Assembly (NCBI GenBank): GCA_003021705.1 | Contig: PXRJ01000002.1 | Coordinates: 1 to 64,000, forward strand | DNA: 64,000 nucleotides | Origin: Halobacteriales archaeon QS_3_64_16 | GTDB lineage: Archaea; Halobacteriota; Halobacteria; Halobacteriales; Halococcaceae | Direction of reading: 5' to 3' | Part shown: in pieces, positions 11,107-19,266 of the stretch | How the letters are laid out: every line of letters begins with the position of its first letter | Numbering within the stretch: the first letter of the stretch is position 1 | Translations under genes and position numbers: made by a program | The notes under the pieces: model-generated | Told to the model about the DNA's origin: nothing | Database searches by the model: none | What the model saw: the letters and a program-made list of their open reading frames with translations, nothing else

Positions 11107-11181
11107 TGCTCGGTCGGGGATTCGAACCCCGGTCGTGGGCTCGAAAGGCCCGCATGATTGGCCGGACTACACCAACCGAGC
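11107..11181 (-). tRNA. tRNA-Glu (anticodon TTC)
   Basis: The minus strand folds as a 75-nt tRNA. The 7-bp acceptor GCTCGGT pairs with ACCGAGC followed by A73; the T arm is CGGGG-TTCGAAT-CCCCG, and the D arm carries the GG of the loop. The anticodon loop is C-T-TTC-G-A, giving anticodon TTC for glutamate. The CCA end is not encoded. The closing pair of the anticodon stem (27-43) is C and A, a mismatch, while 26-44 is G-C. A TATA-like TTATGTG lies upstream on the minus strand near 11205-11213. The neighbour is a decayed homing-type nuclease. Confidence 0.93.
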
Positions 11182-11248
11182 GGCATCTACATCTCTGCGG
11201 TATCGACACATAAGCGCTGTCCTTCGTCGTCGGTCTACCCCTCTCCCG

Positions 11249-11764
11249 TCACTCCAATGGGTGGGCGATCCCAGCCTCGAACTCGATCAGTCCGTGTTCG
11301 GCTCGAACGTGACACCCTCGGCAGAGGAGCATGAGGTTGCCCTCGCGGTGTGCGTCGGATAGTTCTGCACTGCTTGTCTCGCGAAAACACCGCACCAGGA
11401 TGATATGGTGAACCTCTAAGCGACGTTCCGACCCATCGTGATTACAGTGCCGACACGTCTTTTAATGCATACGCACCCGTCTACGCGCCGCTGTCCACCC
11501 TGATCCGTACCGTCGACTATATCCTCCCCGCCAGTTCGGGTTGTTCGGGCCAGTCGTCGACTCGCTCATCTTCCGACGGGTCGTCTCGGATCGCGTAATC
11601 CCGGTTAACGATGTCGAGGTTCGTCGACGAATCTCCGTTGAAAGCGTCTGTCCGGTCCGAGCTCGCGACATCCGTGCTCGTGTCTCAGCGGAGAGTTCGC
11701 GATCGGTGAGCGTTGCCGATATCTTCCGTTTCGTCTCATCGGAAGGATAAATATCAATGTCACA
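11249..11764 (-). pseudogene. NUMOD3/HNH homing-type endonuclease, interrupted by a TAA codon
   Basis: Read on the minus strand, the N-terminal part shows tandem NUMOD3-like DNA-binding repeats (DETKRKISATLTDRELS, ETRARMSRARTGQTLS, TRSETTRRKMSESTTG), then PNNPNWRGG and a WTAARRRVR segment. A TAA codon at 11462-11464 follows residues RMH; in the same frame the HNH domain resumes at once with KTCRHCN, RRLEVHHI, GNLMLLCRGCH, and ends at TGA 11249-11251. The zinc ligands (CxxC...CxxC) and the HH catalytic pair are intact, so the stop is a recent nonsense change. No start codon is found for the upstream repeats; the first ATG is at 11671. Such nucleases move with tRNA or intron sites, and the adjacent tRNA-Glu fits this. 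Confidence 0.8.
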
Positions 11765-11856
11765 AGCTGAAACTGAAACTGGTCACAAAAATCTACTATT
11801 TCTCGTGCCGCTCCTTCTCAGCTCTATCGATACAACTGGATCATGCTTACTCCTGC

Positions 11857-12207
11857 TTAGATATAGCCGAACTCGAAGACGATCACGAGTCCTGCGAGCA
11901 CGAACGCGCCGTACAACAGGAGGTTTGCCCGGATCAGTCCCAGTGCACCACTCAGGCTCGCTTGCTCGCGGCCGCGTTCCCGGGCCTCGGCGACGCGACG
12001 ATGGAGCGTCACGTGAGCAGCGACGTAGCCGAGCAGCGCAACGGTGAACAACCCGACTGTCGCCAGGACGATGATCGCGACGCCGAGTGCAACGCCGGCT
12101 GCGACGGTGACCACAGCCAAGAGTAACGTAAGGTTCATACCGATCGTCAGGTACTGGGCGGTCTGGAGCTCGGAATCGACGCTTCCCGATCGCGTCTCGC
12201 TCGCCAT
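11857..12207 (-). CDS. Small integral membrane protein, function unknown
   Basis: This 116-residue protein has three hydrophobic stretches: about residues 23-45 (IGMNLTLLLAVVTVAAGVAL), 46-67 (IIVLATVGLFTVALLGYVAA) and 93-113 (NLLLYGAFVLAGLVIVFEFG). A basic, polar linker (HRRVAEARERGREQAS) separates the second and third. It has no recognised enzymatic motif. Codon use is typical for the genome. It lies between the HNH pseudogene and the fatty-acid oxidation fusion gene on the same strand, 110 bases downstream of the latter. It is a haloarchaeal conserved-type membrane protein by appearance only. Confidence 0.65.
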   Translation of the reverse strand: MASETRSGSVDSELQTAQYLTIGMNLTLLLAVVTVAAGVALGVAIIVLATVGLFTVALLGYVAAHVTLHRRVAEARERGREQASLSGALGLIRANLLLYGAFVLAGLVIVFEFGYI

Positions 12208-12316
12208 ACGTCTCGATACGCCGCGAGATAAAAAGCCTCTCCGGAGTCGCTTCGCCCCGACTCGCTTCAGTTGACTGGCACACTCCGGGTAGCGGGTGAG
12301 TTTCCGATTCGATCGA

Positions 12317-14281
12317 TTACTCCCCTTCGAACTCGGGGTCCCGATCGCTCACGAAGGCGTCGATGCCCTCCATCAGGTCCTCGGTGTGCATGACGTGACC
12401 GAAGCCCTGGGATTCGATCTCCAGACCGGCCTCGGTGCTCTCCCAGCCCCGCAGCATGGCCCGCTTGATGAACTCCTGGGGGATCGGCGGGCCAGAAGCG
12501 AGATCCGCTGCCAGCTCCTGTGCCTGGTCGTCGAACTCGTCGTTCTCTACGACTCGGTTCACGAAGCCAAACTCCTCCATTTCCGCAGTGTCGTAGCGCT
12601 CGCCGGTGAGGATGATCTCCTTTGCCCGCCCCTCGCTGACGACGTGCTGGAGACGTTGGGTCCCACCCCATCCGGGTAGCAATCCGAGATTCACCTCGGG
12701 CTGGCCGAAGGTCGAACGCTCGGTCGCGACTCTGAGATCCGCACACGTCGCCAGTTCCATCCCGCCACCCAGACAGTAGCCGTCGATCGCCGCTACTACC
12801 GGTTTCCCACACGACTCCAATTTCCCGAAGGTCTCCTGGCCCTTCCGCGAGAGCGAGATACCATCGAGCGGGCTCGCGCTGCCGGCCATTCCCTGCACGT
12901 CCGCACCTGCCGAGAAGGCCCGATCGCCCGCGCCGGAGAGCAGGAGACACCGGACCTCTTCGTCGGCCTCGAGGTACTCGATCGCTTCAGCCAGTTCGTC
13001 GAGCATCGTCGGGCTGACCGTGTTCATTCGCTGGGGCCGGTCGAGCACGATCTTCCCGACCTTCTCACCCGGATACTCGACACGGATCGTCTCGAAGCTC
13101 CTCTCCTCACCGTCCTCGTCGCTATCGTAGAAGCCCTCACCGGCGCGTTCTTCGAGGTAGGCAGCCGGCTCGTAACGCGGTGCGCCGGTCTCTTCCCGTA
13201 GCTCGACCAGCGTCTCGTGCAGCGTATCGAGGCCGACCGAATCGGCCATTTTCGCCGGGCCTTCCGGGAAGCCCCCGCCGAGCAACACGGCCTGATCGAC
13301 GTCGCCCGCGGGCGCGACCTCTTCGCCCACTAACTTCGCGGTCTCGTTCGCCATCACCGCGAGCAGCCGATGTTCGATGGCCTCGCTCACCTCGTCGGTC
13401 GGAACGTCGACGCCGCCGTTCTCGTAGTCGTAAAAGCCCGCGCCGCTCTTCCGGCCCAACTGGTCGTTCTCGACCTTCCGTTCGAGCAGCGGAGAAGGCT
13501 CGTAGGCCTCGCCCAAGGTCTCGTTGAGATATTCGAGCACATCGAGAGTGACGTCGTTGCCGACCTGGTCGGCGAGTTCGAACGCGCCCATCGGCAGACC
13601 CATCCCGAACTTCGTGGTGCTATCGATTTCGGCGATCGTCGCCGCGTCAGTCTCTACCATCCAGGCCGCCTCGTTCAGTAAGGGAACGAGAATGCGGTTA
13701 ACGATGAAGCCCGGGCTGTCCTTTCGCACGCGGACGGGCGTCTTCTCGAAGCTCTCGGCGAGACCCTCTGCGGTCTCAAGGGTCTCTTCTGCGGTGTGAG
13801 CGCCCGTAATCACCTCGACGAGGGGCATCCTGACGGCGGGATTGAAGAAATGCATCCCGCAGAACTTCTCCGGTCGGTCGGTCGCCTCTGAGAGGTCGGT
13901 GATCGACAGCGAGGAGGTGTTCGAAGCGACGATCGCCCTGTCGGGGAGGTGGGCTTCGAGGTCCGCGTAGACTTCGCGTTTGATGTCCATCCGTTCGGGA
14001 ACCGCCTCGATAACGAAATCGGCCTCCGAGACGGCTTCTTCCATGTCGACCAGGGACGTAACTCGATCGGCGGCCGCCTCGGCTTCCTCTTCGGAGAGCT
14101 GGCCGCTCTCGGCGAGTTTGCCTAAGCTCCATTCGATATCGTCGTAGCCGCTCTCGACGAACTCCTCCTCGATATCGCGCATGTTGACTTCGTAGCCCGC
14201 TAATGCGGCGACCTCGGTGATGCCATGGCCCATGTTGCCCGCACCGAGCACCGCTATCGTATCGATATCTTCCAGTTCCAT
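12317..14281 (-). CDS. 3-hydroxyacyl-CoA dehydrogenase/enoyl-CoA hydratase fusion
   Basis: This bifunctional beta-oxidation enzyme has 654 residues. The N-terminal 3-hydroxyacyl-CoA dehydrogenase (about 1-380) shows the NAD-binding motif VLGAGNMGHGITEVAALAGY and the substrate region NTSSLSITDLSE...GMHFFNPAVRMPLVEV. The C-terminal crotonase domain (about 395-654) has AFSAGADVQGMAG (oxyanion loop) and GGGMELATCADLRVA...FGQPEVNLGLLPGWGGTQR. The order is dehydrogenase first, as in the archaeal type, the reverse of bacterial FadB. It would hydrate enoyl-CoA and oxidise the 3-hydroxyacyl-CoA in fatty-acid or amino-acid breakdown. Acyl-CoA ligase genes (one dead, one intact at 19267) are nearby. Confidence 0.94.
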   Translation of the reverse strand: MELEDIDTIAVLGAGNMGHGITEVAALAGYEVNMRDIEEEFVESGYDDIEWSLGKLAESGQLSEEEAEAAADRVTSLVDMEEAVSEADFVIEAVPERMDIKREVYADLEAHLPDRAIVASNTSSLSITDLSEATDRPEKFCGMHFFNPAVRMPLVEVITGAHTAEETLETAEGLAESFEKTPVRVRKDSPGFIVNRILVPLLNEAAWMVETDAATIAEIDSTTKFGMGLPMGAFELADQVGNDVTLDVLEYLNETLGEAYEPSPLLERKVENDQLGRKSGAGFYDYENGGVDVPTDEVSEAIEHRLLAVMANETAKLVGEEVAPAGDVDQAVLLGGGFPEGPAKMADSVGLDTLHETLVELREETGAPRYEPAAYLEERAGEGFYDSDEDGEERSFETIRVEYPGEKVGKIVLDRPQRMNTVSPTMLDELAEAIEYLEADEEVRCLLLSGAGDRAFSAGADVQGMAGSASPLDGISLSRKGQETFGKLESCGKPVVAAIDGYCLGGGMELATCADLRVATERSTFGQPEVNLGLLPGWGGTQRLQHVVSEGRAKEIILTGERYDTAEMEEFGFVNRVVENDEFDDQAQELAADLASGPPIPQEFIKRAMLRGWESTEAGLEIESQGFGHVMHTEDLMEGIDAFVSDRDPEFEGE

Positions 14282-14377
14282 ATGTCACTCTCATACTCTT
14301 TCCCCGCCGGTTTCAACCGTTCGATACTGACGTTCCGAGCGGAACCCGCGGCCTCGTCCGCCGCGCCGGCCGGTCGC

Positions 14378-15484
14378 TCACGTCTCGGCGAGCGCGATCT
14401 CTGGGAACAGCCGATCGAGATCCGGGTCGCCTTCGAGCAGTCGATACTGCACTCGCTCGTTGCCCGTCTCGTCCTCGTCGCCCGGCTCCCGCTCGACGGC
14501 CTCGCCGGTCAGGTGATCGAGGTGGGCGAAAGCTTCACCCGGCCCGTGGAGGATGTGGATCGCAGAGAGGTCGCCGAAGAGATGTTCGCTCACCGTCCAG
14601 GCGTCGGCCGGCCCGTGCTCGCGGAGCACGTCGAGTACGTTTTCGGTGCGCTCGCGGTGATGTGTCGCGATCTCGATCGCCCTGTCGGTCGGTTCGGCGA
14701 TCGGGTCCCGATGGCCGGGCCAGGCGATCGAAAAGTCCTGATCGGCGATCCGCGAGAGCGTCTCCAAGTACTTCTCAAGGGCCCGATCGACTCGGACGTC
14801 AGCCCCGCCGACGTTCGGCGTGTAGTGGGGTAGTAGGGCGTCACCGCTGAACAGCTCCGCGTTCCCGCGACTCGTCCCGTCTCCCGGAACCCCTTCCTCC
14901 GTCGAGTCGCCTTCGAGACCGCTCGTTCCGGCGACCGCAAACCCCGACAATCCCCTCGCATGACCCGGCAGGTGGAGGACTTCGAGGTCGTGCTCGCCGG
15001 CTCGGAAGCGATCGCTGTCCTCGAAGGTACTCACCTCGGCCGGGTCGCCCCGCGCGTCGTCGAACCCCGACATGAACTCGAGCAGTTCCTCCTGTGGGCC
15101 GGCGGGCATTCCCCACTGCTCGAAGCGCTCGCGCTGGCGGTCTTCCATCCCTTCGTGGGCCTCCCGATCCCCCTCGATCAGCGGCGCGTCGGCCGTGTGG
15201 GCCCGGACCGTCGCGTCGCTCTCTTTCTGGATCCAGCCGGCCAGCCCGGCGTGGTCTTCGTGCCAATGAGTCAGAAGCACCTGCTCGATCTCACCGACCC
15301 CGACTCCGGCATTCTCGAGGCCAGCAACGAGTTCCTCGCGGGTGTCGGGGGTCGCAACCCCGGTGTCGACGAGCGTCAGCGGGCCGTCCGATTTTTCTCC
15401 GCCTCCACCGTCGCTATCGGCTCCCAGCAAATAGGCGTCGTTCAGTCCCTCGAAGACCGTATTTCCCAGCCTGATTCGATGCAC
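14378..15484 (-). CDS. Metallo-beta-lactamase-fold hydrolase
   Basis: This 368-residue protein has the complete metallo-beta-lactamase zinc-site pattern: LTHWHEDHAGL (HxHxDH), a later LHLPGHARG histidine, FSGDALLP (bridging Asp) and WPGHRDP (last His). A C-terminal region of about 100 residues (HHRERTENVLDVL..., LDHLTGEAVERE) resembles the winged-helix tail seen in LACTB2/glyoxalase II-like hydrolases. The substrate may be a thioester or a small metabolite; it cannot be told from sequence. A Gly/Glu-rich insert near residues 180-210 is halophile-type. It is located 97 bases upstream of, and on the same strand as, the beta-oxidation fusion, so a thioesterase role is possible. Confidence 0.85.
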   Translation of the reverse strand: MHRIRLGNTVFEGLNDAYLLGADSDGGGGEKSDGPLTLVDTGVATPDTREELVAGLENAGVGVGEIEQVLLTHWHEDHAGLAGWIQKESDATVRAHTADAPLIEGDREAHEGMEDRQRERFEQWGMPAGPQEELLEFMSGFDDARGDPAEVSTFEDSDRFRAGEHDLEVLHLPGHARGLSGFAVAGTSGLEGDSTEEGVPGDGTSRGNAELFSGDALLPHYTPNVGGADVRVDRALEKYLETLSRIADQDFSIAWPGHRDPIAEPTDRAIEIATHHRERTENVLDVLREHGPADAWTVSEHLFGDLSAIHILHGPGEAFAHLDHLTGEAVEREPGDEDETGNERVQYRLLEGDPDLDRLFPEIALAET

Positions 15485-15600
15485 GGTCGCTCTCGGAGCG
15501 GTGGTGGCATGTGAATTGCGCCCGCTGGCGCGATACAGGGAGAAAAGCGATCGATCACCGTGATCGGGTATCCGGTCGTTCGACTATCGGCTATTAGCTC

Positions 15601-16665
15601 TCAGTCGTCGCCTGCCGCCTCGCTGGTGCCGGCCTCGCCGGCCTTTCCGGCGTGCTCGCGTGCCTGCGTGCGAAGCTCCTCGGCCATCGCCGGCACGTCT
15701 TCGGTACTGATCTCCCCACCCGCCGCTTCGATCTCCTCTCTGGACATCGGGAACGTGCGAATATCGTAGTGGATCGCAATACCTGCCTTCGCGCCCTCGC
15801 CCATCGCGACGGGGATCTGGTTGTGCCCGTCGATGAGATCACCGACCGCATAGACCCCATCGACCGATGTGCGGCCGTGGTCGTCGACGGCGACCGTGCC
15901 GTCGTCATTGGTATCACAGCCCAGCGACGCGGCAAGTTCGTTGTTGTAATCCGAGCCGTACATCGGGAACCCACCCCTGTACTCCCGTCGGGTGTCGTCC
16001 TCGAAGGTCATCGCTTCGAGCCAGCCATCGTCGCCCCGCTCGATGCCCGAGACCTCCTCGGTGACGATGTCGATCGGGTGGGCACGGACCTGCTGGTCGG
16101 TTTCTTCCGACCACTCGATCTCCTGCCCGCGAGTGAGGATATCGACCTCGGGCGTGAAGTTCAGCATGATCATCGCGACGTGGGCACTCGCCTCGCCCGT
16201 ACCCATCACGAACACCGGCTCGTCGACGAACATGTATGCATCGCAGTGCAGACACCAGTGCAGGCCACGACCGGTGCGGGGGAGCGGCGGGTCCGGGCGC
16301 ACGTCCGAAAAGCCGGTCGCGAAGATCACCTGTTTGGCAAGCACCTCGGTATCGCCCGCCGTGAGGTGGAACAGGCCCTCCTCACCGTTCTCGCCCTCGA
16401 CGCGCTCGACGGCTTCGACCTTGCCGCGCTCGTAGTCCGCGCCGTAGCTCTGGATCTGCTCGATCGCCGTCGAGAGGAACTCGTTGCCGCTCACGTCCTC
16501 GGTGACGCCGATGACGTTGTGGGTATCTACCATCATCGCCGCGCGGCCGCCGCCGCGATTGATCACTTTCGTATCGTGGCCCAGTCGCGTCGTATACAGC
16601 GCCGCGGTCAAGCCGGCCGGACCGCCGCCAACGACCGTTACGTCGTACTCCGGGAGATCACTCAT
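15601..16665 (-). CDS. Thioredoxin reductase-like FAD/NAD(P) oxidoreductase
   Basis: This flavoprotein has 354 residues. The start at 16665 gives MSDLPEYDVTVVGGGPAGLTAAL, placing the FAD-binding GxGxxG at the N-terminus as in the family; the longer upstream frame is not convincing. A CLHC motif occupies the position of the redox CxxC of thioredoxin reductases, followed by the NAD(P)-binding segment FVMGTGEASAHVAM. The C-terminal FAD motif is GVYAVGDLIDGHNQIPVAMGEGAKAGI. It therefore probably transfers electrons from NAD(P)H through FAD to a disulfide; the partner is unknown. The flanks of CLHC differ from the classical CATC-D, so it may be a specialised paralog. Confidence 0.85.
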   Translation of the reverse strand: MSDLPEYDVTVVGGGPAGLTAALYTTRLGHDTKVINRGGGRAAMMVDTHNVIGVTEDVSGNEFLSTAIEQIQSYGADYERGKVEAVERVEGENGEEGLFHLTAGDTEVLAKQVIFATGFSDVRPDPPLPRTGRGLHWCLHCDAYMFVDEPVFVMGTGEASAHVAMIMLNFTPEVDILTRGQEIEWSEETDQQVRAHPIDIVTEEVSGIERGDDGWLEAMTFEDDTRREYRGGFPMYGSDYNNELAASLGCDTNDDGTVAVDDHGRTSVDGVYAVGDLIDGHNQIPVAMGEGAKAGIAIHYDIRTFPMSREEIEAAGGEISTEDVPAMAEELRTQAREHAGKAGEAGTSEAAGDD

Positions 16666-16814
16666 TGTCGAACTATAGTAGGGGAGCGAGGAATATAACC
16701 ACTGGGCCCGTTCGGCGCGCCGGACGCACGACCGCCCCTCGATCACATCGAATCGCCGATCGGAGTAGCGGAAACGGCTGCCGAGTATCGGTTGGGGGGT
16801 TCGAAGAGCCGTCC

Positions 16815-18287
16815 TCAGTTATCGAGCGCCGGGTACGTCTCGGCCCAGGGTCGGGCTTTTTCGAGAACTGTGGCGACCGACAGCGCCGCGCGCTCGTCGT
16901 ATCGCTTGGTGACGATCTGTATGCCGACCGGCAGTCCCTTAGCAATACCTGCCGGCACTGTGAGAACCGGGTGACCGGTCATATTAAAAGGCCAGGAGAG
17001 CGCCCAGTCCATCGGCAGCCCCGAAACCGATTCGCCGTCGATCTCGGTCGGGAGAGGTTCCTCGTGGGTGAGAGGTAGGGTCGCTAGTGCCGGACAGACG
17101 AGCGCGTCGTAGTTCTCCAGGGATTCTTCGATCGCGTCGTAGAGACGCGTGCGGACGGTATCGGCCGTCGTATAGTCCAAAGCGTCGTGGCCCTGCCCCA
17201 TCTCGACAGTCCGGACGAACGAATCGGAGAGGGAAGCGGCGTGATCGTCCAGCAAGTTCATCTCGTGGGCCTCGTTCAGTTCTGCGACGCTCGTGGCGAA
17301 CAGTACCGTCGCCTGGACGCCGAAGGCTGCGGCCGCCTCACCTTTTTCGGGCCCGTTGACCGTGATTTCCTCGACGGTCGGGCCGGCAGCAGCGAGGTCC
17401 TCTATCGCTTCATCTATCGTCTCGCGGACGGCGGGTTCGACCGCGAACCAGTCGAGATCGGGGCTGTAGCCGACGTCGAGACTCCCGGCCCCTTCGGTCG
17501 TGTCGATCGCTTCGGTGTAGCTCCCGCCGTCCGCACCGCTCGGCCGCGGGACGCTGTAGGGATCGGCGTCGTCCGGGCCGGCAAGCACCTCCAAGGCGAG
17601 CGCGAGGTCCTCGCTCGTGCGGGCCATCGGGCCGATCACGCCGAAGGGCGAGTGCGCGCGGAAGGCGTCGGGCCGGGCATCCCGTGGGATCACTCCGAAC
17701 GAGGGTTTGATCGAGGTGATCCCACAGCAAGCGGCAGGCGTTCGGAGCGACCCGCCGACGTCAGAGCCCATGGCGAGGGCACACAGCCCATCGGCGAGGG
17801 CGGCGGCCGACCCGCCGGAGGAGCCGCCAGCGTTGCGCTCGGCGTCGAAGGGCGTCGCCGTCGGACCCTGTAGTTCGTTGTCCGTTCGAACCGTGTGGCC
17901 GAGTGCTGGGGTGTTGGTCGTCCCGAGGACGATCGCCCCGGCGTCCTCCAAGCGCTTCACGGCGACGGTCGTCCGGTTGGCGACGTTCTCGGCGAGAGGT
18001 GCCATGCCATATGTATGGCGAACGCCGGCTTTCGAATCCGAGAGATCCTTGATGGCGACCGGGACACCTGCCAGTGGGCCGGGATCCTCGCCGCGCTCGA
18101 TCGCCGCTTCGATCTCACGGGCGCGCTCGCGGGCCTCCTCGGCAAGCACGGTGACGAAGGCGTTCGTCCGGTCGCCGCGCTCGTCGATGCGATCGAGGTG
18201 GGTCTCGAGAACGTCGACCGGCGAGCGCTCGCTGCCGCGGATCGCCGCCGCGAGGTCGGTCGCCGATGTGAAGGTATTACCTGCCAT
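16815..18287 (-). CDS. Amidase signature family amidase
   Basis: This amidase has 490 residues, starting with MAGNTFTSATDLAAAIRGSE at 18287. The Ser-cisSer-Lys triad region is clear: Lys in VPVAIKDLSD, and the Gly/Ser-rich block AGGSSGGSAAALADG...GSDVGGSLRTPAACCG. The C-terminus (MDWALSWPFNMTGHPVLTVPAG, LPVGIQIVTKRYDE) is typical. It would hydrolyse a carboxamide to acid and ammonia; the same fold also includes GatA, but no gatC or gatB neighbour is present and the sequence reads as a general amidase. The reading frame is open far upstream (to 19097), but that part lies antisense to the dehalogenase gene and is rejected. Confidence 0.9.
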   Translation of the reverse strand: MAGNTFTSATDLAAAIRGSERSPVDVLETHLDRIDERGDRTNAFVTVLAEEARERAREIEAAIERGEDPGPLAGVPVAIKDLSDSKAGVRHTYGMAPLAENVANRTTVAVKRLEDAGAIVLGTTNTPALGHTVRTDNELQGPTATPFDAERNAGGSSGGSAAALADGLCALAMGSDVGGSLRTPAACCGITSIKPSFGVIPRDARPDAFRAHSPFGVIGPMARTSEDLALALEVLAGPDDADPYSVPRPSGADGGSYTEAIDTTEGAGSLDVGYSPDLDWFAVEPAVRETIDEAIEDLAAAGPTVEEITVNGPEKGEAAAAFGVQATVLFATSVAELNEAHEMNLLDDHAASLSDSFVRTVEMGQGHDALDYTTADTVRTRLYDAIEESLENYDALVCPALATLPLTHEEPLPTEIDGESVSGLPMDWALSWPFNMTGHPVLTVPAGIAKGLPVGIQIVTKRYDERAALSVATVLEKARPWAETYPALDN

Positions 18288-18455
18288 ACCGATCGGTCGC
18301 GCGGGCGTGCCAAGTACCTCGGGGTCGAGCGGGTAGCCGTCCCGTCGATAGGTAGCTGTGGCTGGCGCCACTGAGGTAGCCACGCATCCGAGTCCGCATA
18401 CGGAAGCCGCTTGGATCACCGCCGTCCCGGGAGCTAAGCCCGTGGCGATCGACCG

Positions 18456-19184
18456 GTGGGTGTGTCCGATCCGACCGATGTCGAAGCCCTCTGCTTCGAT
18501 ATGTACTGTACGACGCATGATACCCACAGCGTAAAAAGGGCGCTTCGGGAGGTCACCGACCGGCCCGATGCGGTACTCGACGAGGTATCCTACCTCTGGC
18601 GCGAGACGAAGATCGACCTCTCGCGGAAGGTCGCGCTGATGGACGAAACTGAAGGGTCCGAACGGGCGAACTACGTCACCTGGTGGGAGCTCATGACCCG
18701 TGCGCTCGATTACGCGCTCGAGTACTACGGGATCGACCTCGACGAGGACGCTCGCGAGGACGTGATCGAGGCGTACGATCACCTCGAGCCCTACGAGCCG
18801 AGCTGGGATTCCTTCGAACGACTGCAGGAGGCCGGCTACGATCTCTACGTGCTCTCGAATGGCAACTACGATATGCTCGATCGGCTGGCGAGCAATACCG
18901 GCCAAGAGGAGTACTTGGATGGCCTCATCAGCGGCGAGGAAGTAGAGGTGTTCAAGCCCCACCCCGCGATCTACGAACACGCCATGGACCGCCTCGATCG
19001 CGACCCCGAGGAGCTCCTGATGGTCGCCTCCCATTCCTGGGACACCGCAGGGGCGGCGAACGTCGGGATGCGATCGGCGTTCGTCAACCGCCGACACCTC
19101 CCGGTCGAACCCCTCGGCGTCGAGAACACCGAATTCGACCTCACCGTCGAGTCCTTCGAAGAGTTAGCCGACGACCTCTGCTAA
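18456..19184 (+). CDS. Haloacid dehalogenase type II-like hydrolase
   Basis: This HAD-superfamily hydrolase has 242 residues, starting at GTG 18456. The motifs are: I, CFDMYCTTHDTHSV, with the nucleophile Asp but Cys-Thr where Gly-Thr is usual; II, VLSNGNYDML (Ser/Thr); III, EVFKPHPAIYEHA (Lys); IV, VASHSWDTAGAANVG (Asp). The NGN and SHSWDTAGA sequences are signatures of L-2-haloacid dehalogenases. Natural substrates in haloarchaea are not established, and it may act as a phosphatase-like or dehalogenating enzyme. It is divergent from the amidase gene, with 168 bases shared upstream. Confidence 0.85.
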   Translation: MGVSDPTDVEALCFDMYCTTHDTHSVKRALREVTDRPDAVLDEVSYLWRETKIDLSRKVALMDETEGSERANYVTWWELMTRALDYALEYYGIDLDEDAREDVIEAYDHLEPYEPSWDSFERLQEAGYDLYVLSNGNYDMLDRLASNTGQEEYLDGLISGEEVEVFKPHPAIYEHAMDRLDRDPEELLMVASHSWDTAGAANVGMRSAFVNRRHLPVEPLGVENTEFDLTVESFEELADDLC

Positions 19185-19266
19185 TCGACGCCCAGACCAC
19201 GTTCGAGGTGTGAACGAGCACCGCGGCGACCCGAAAGGATAACTGCCGATCCAGTGATGGGACGCT

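Noticed and set aside
11462-11464. Translational read-through or special decoding of TAA, since two genes (here and at 32346) carry in-frame TAA
   Set aside because: Dozens of normal genes in the window end in TAA or other stops, no recoding element is visible, and both genes show other signs of decay; simple nonsense mutation is enough.
18288-19097. Open minus-strand extension upstream of the amidase giving a 760-residue protein
   Set aside because: It is antisense to the well-supported dehalogenase gene, and its residues look like a translated shadow; family homology begins at MAGNTFTSATD.
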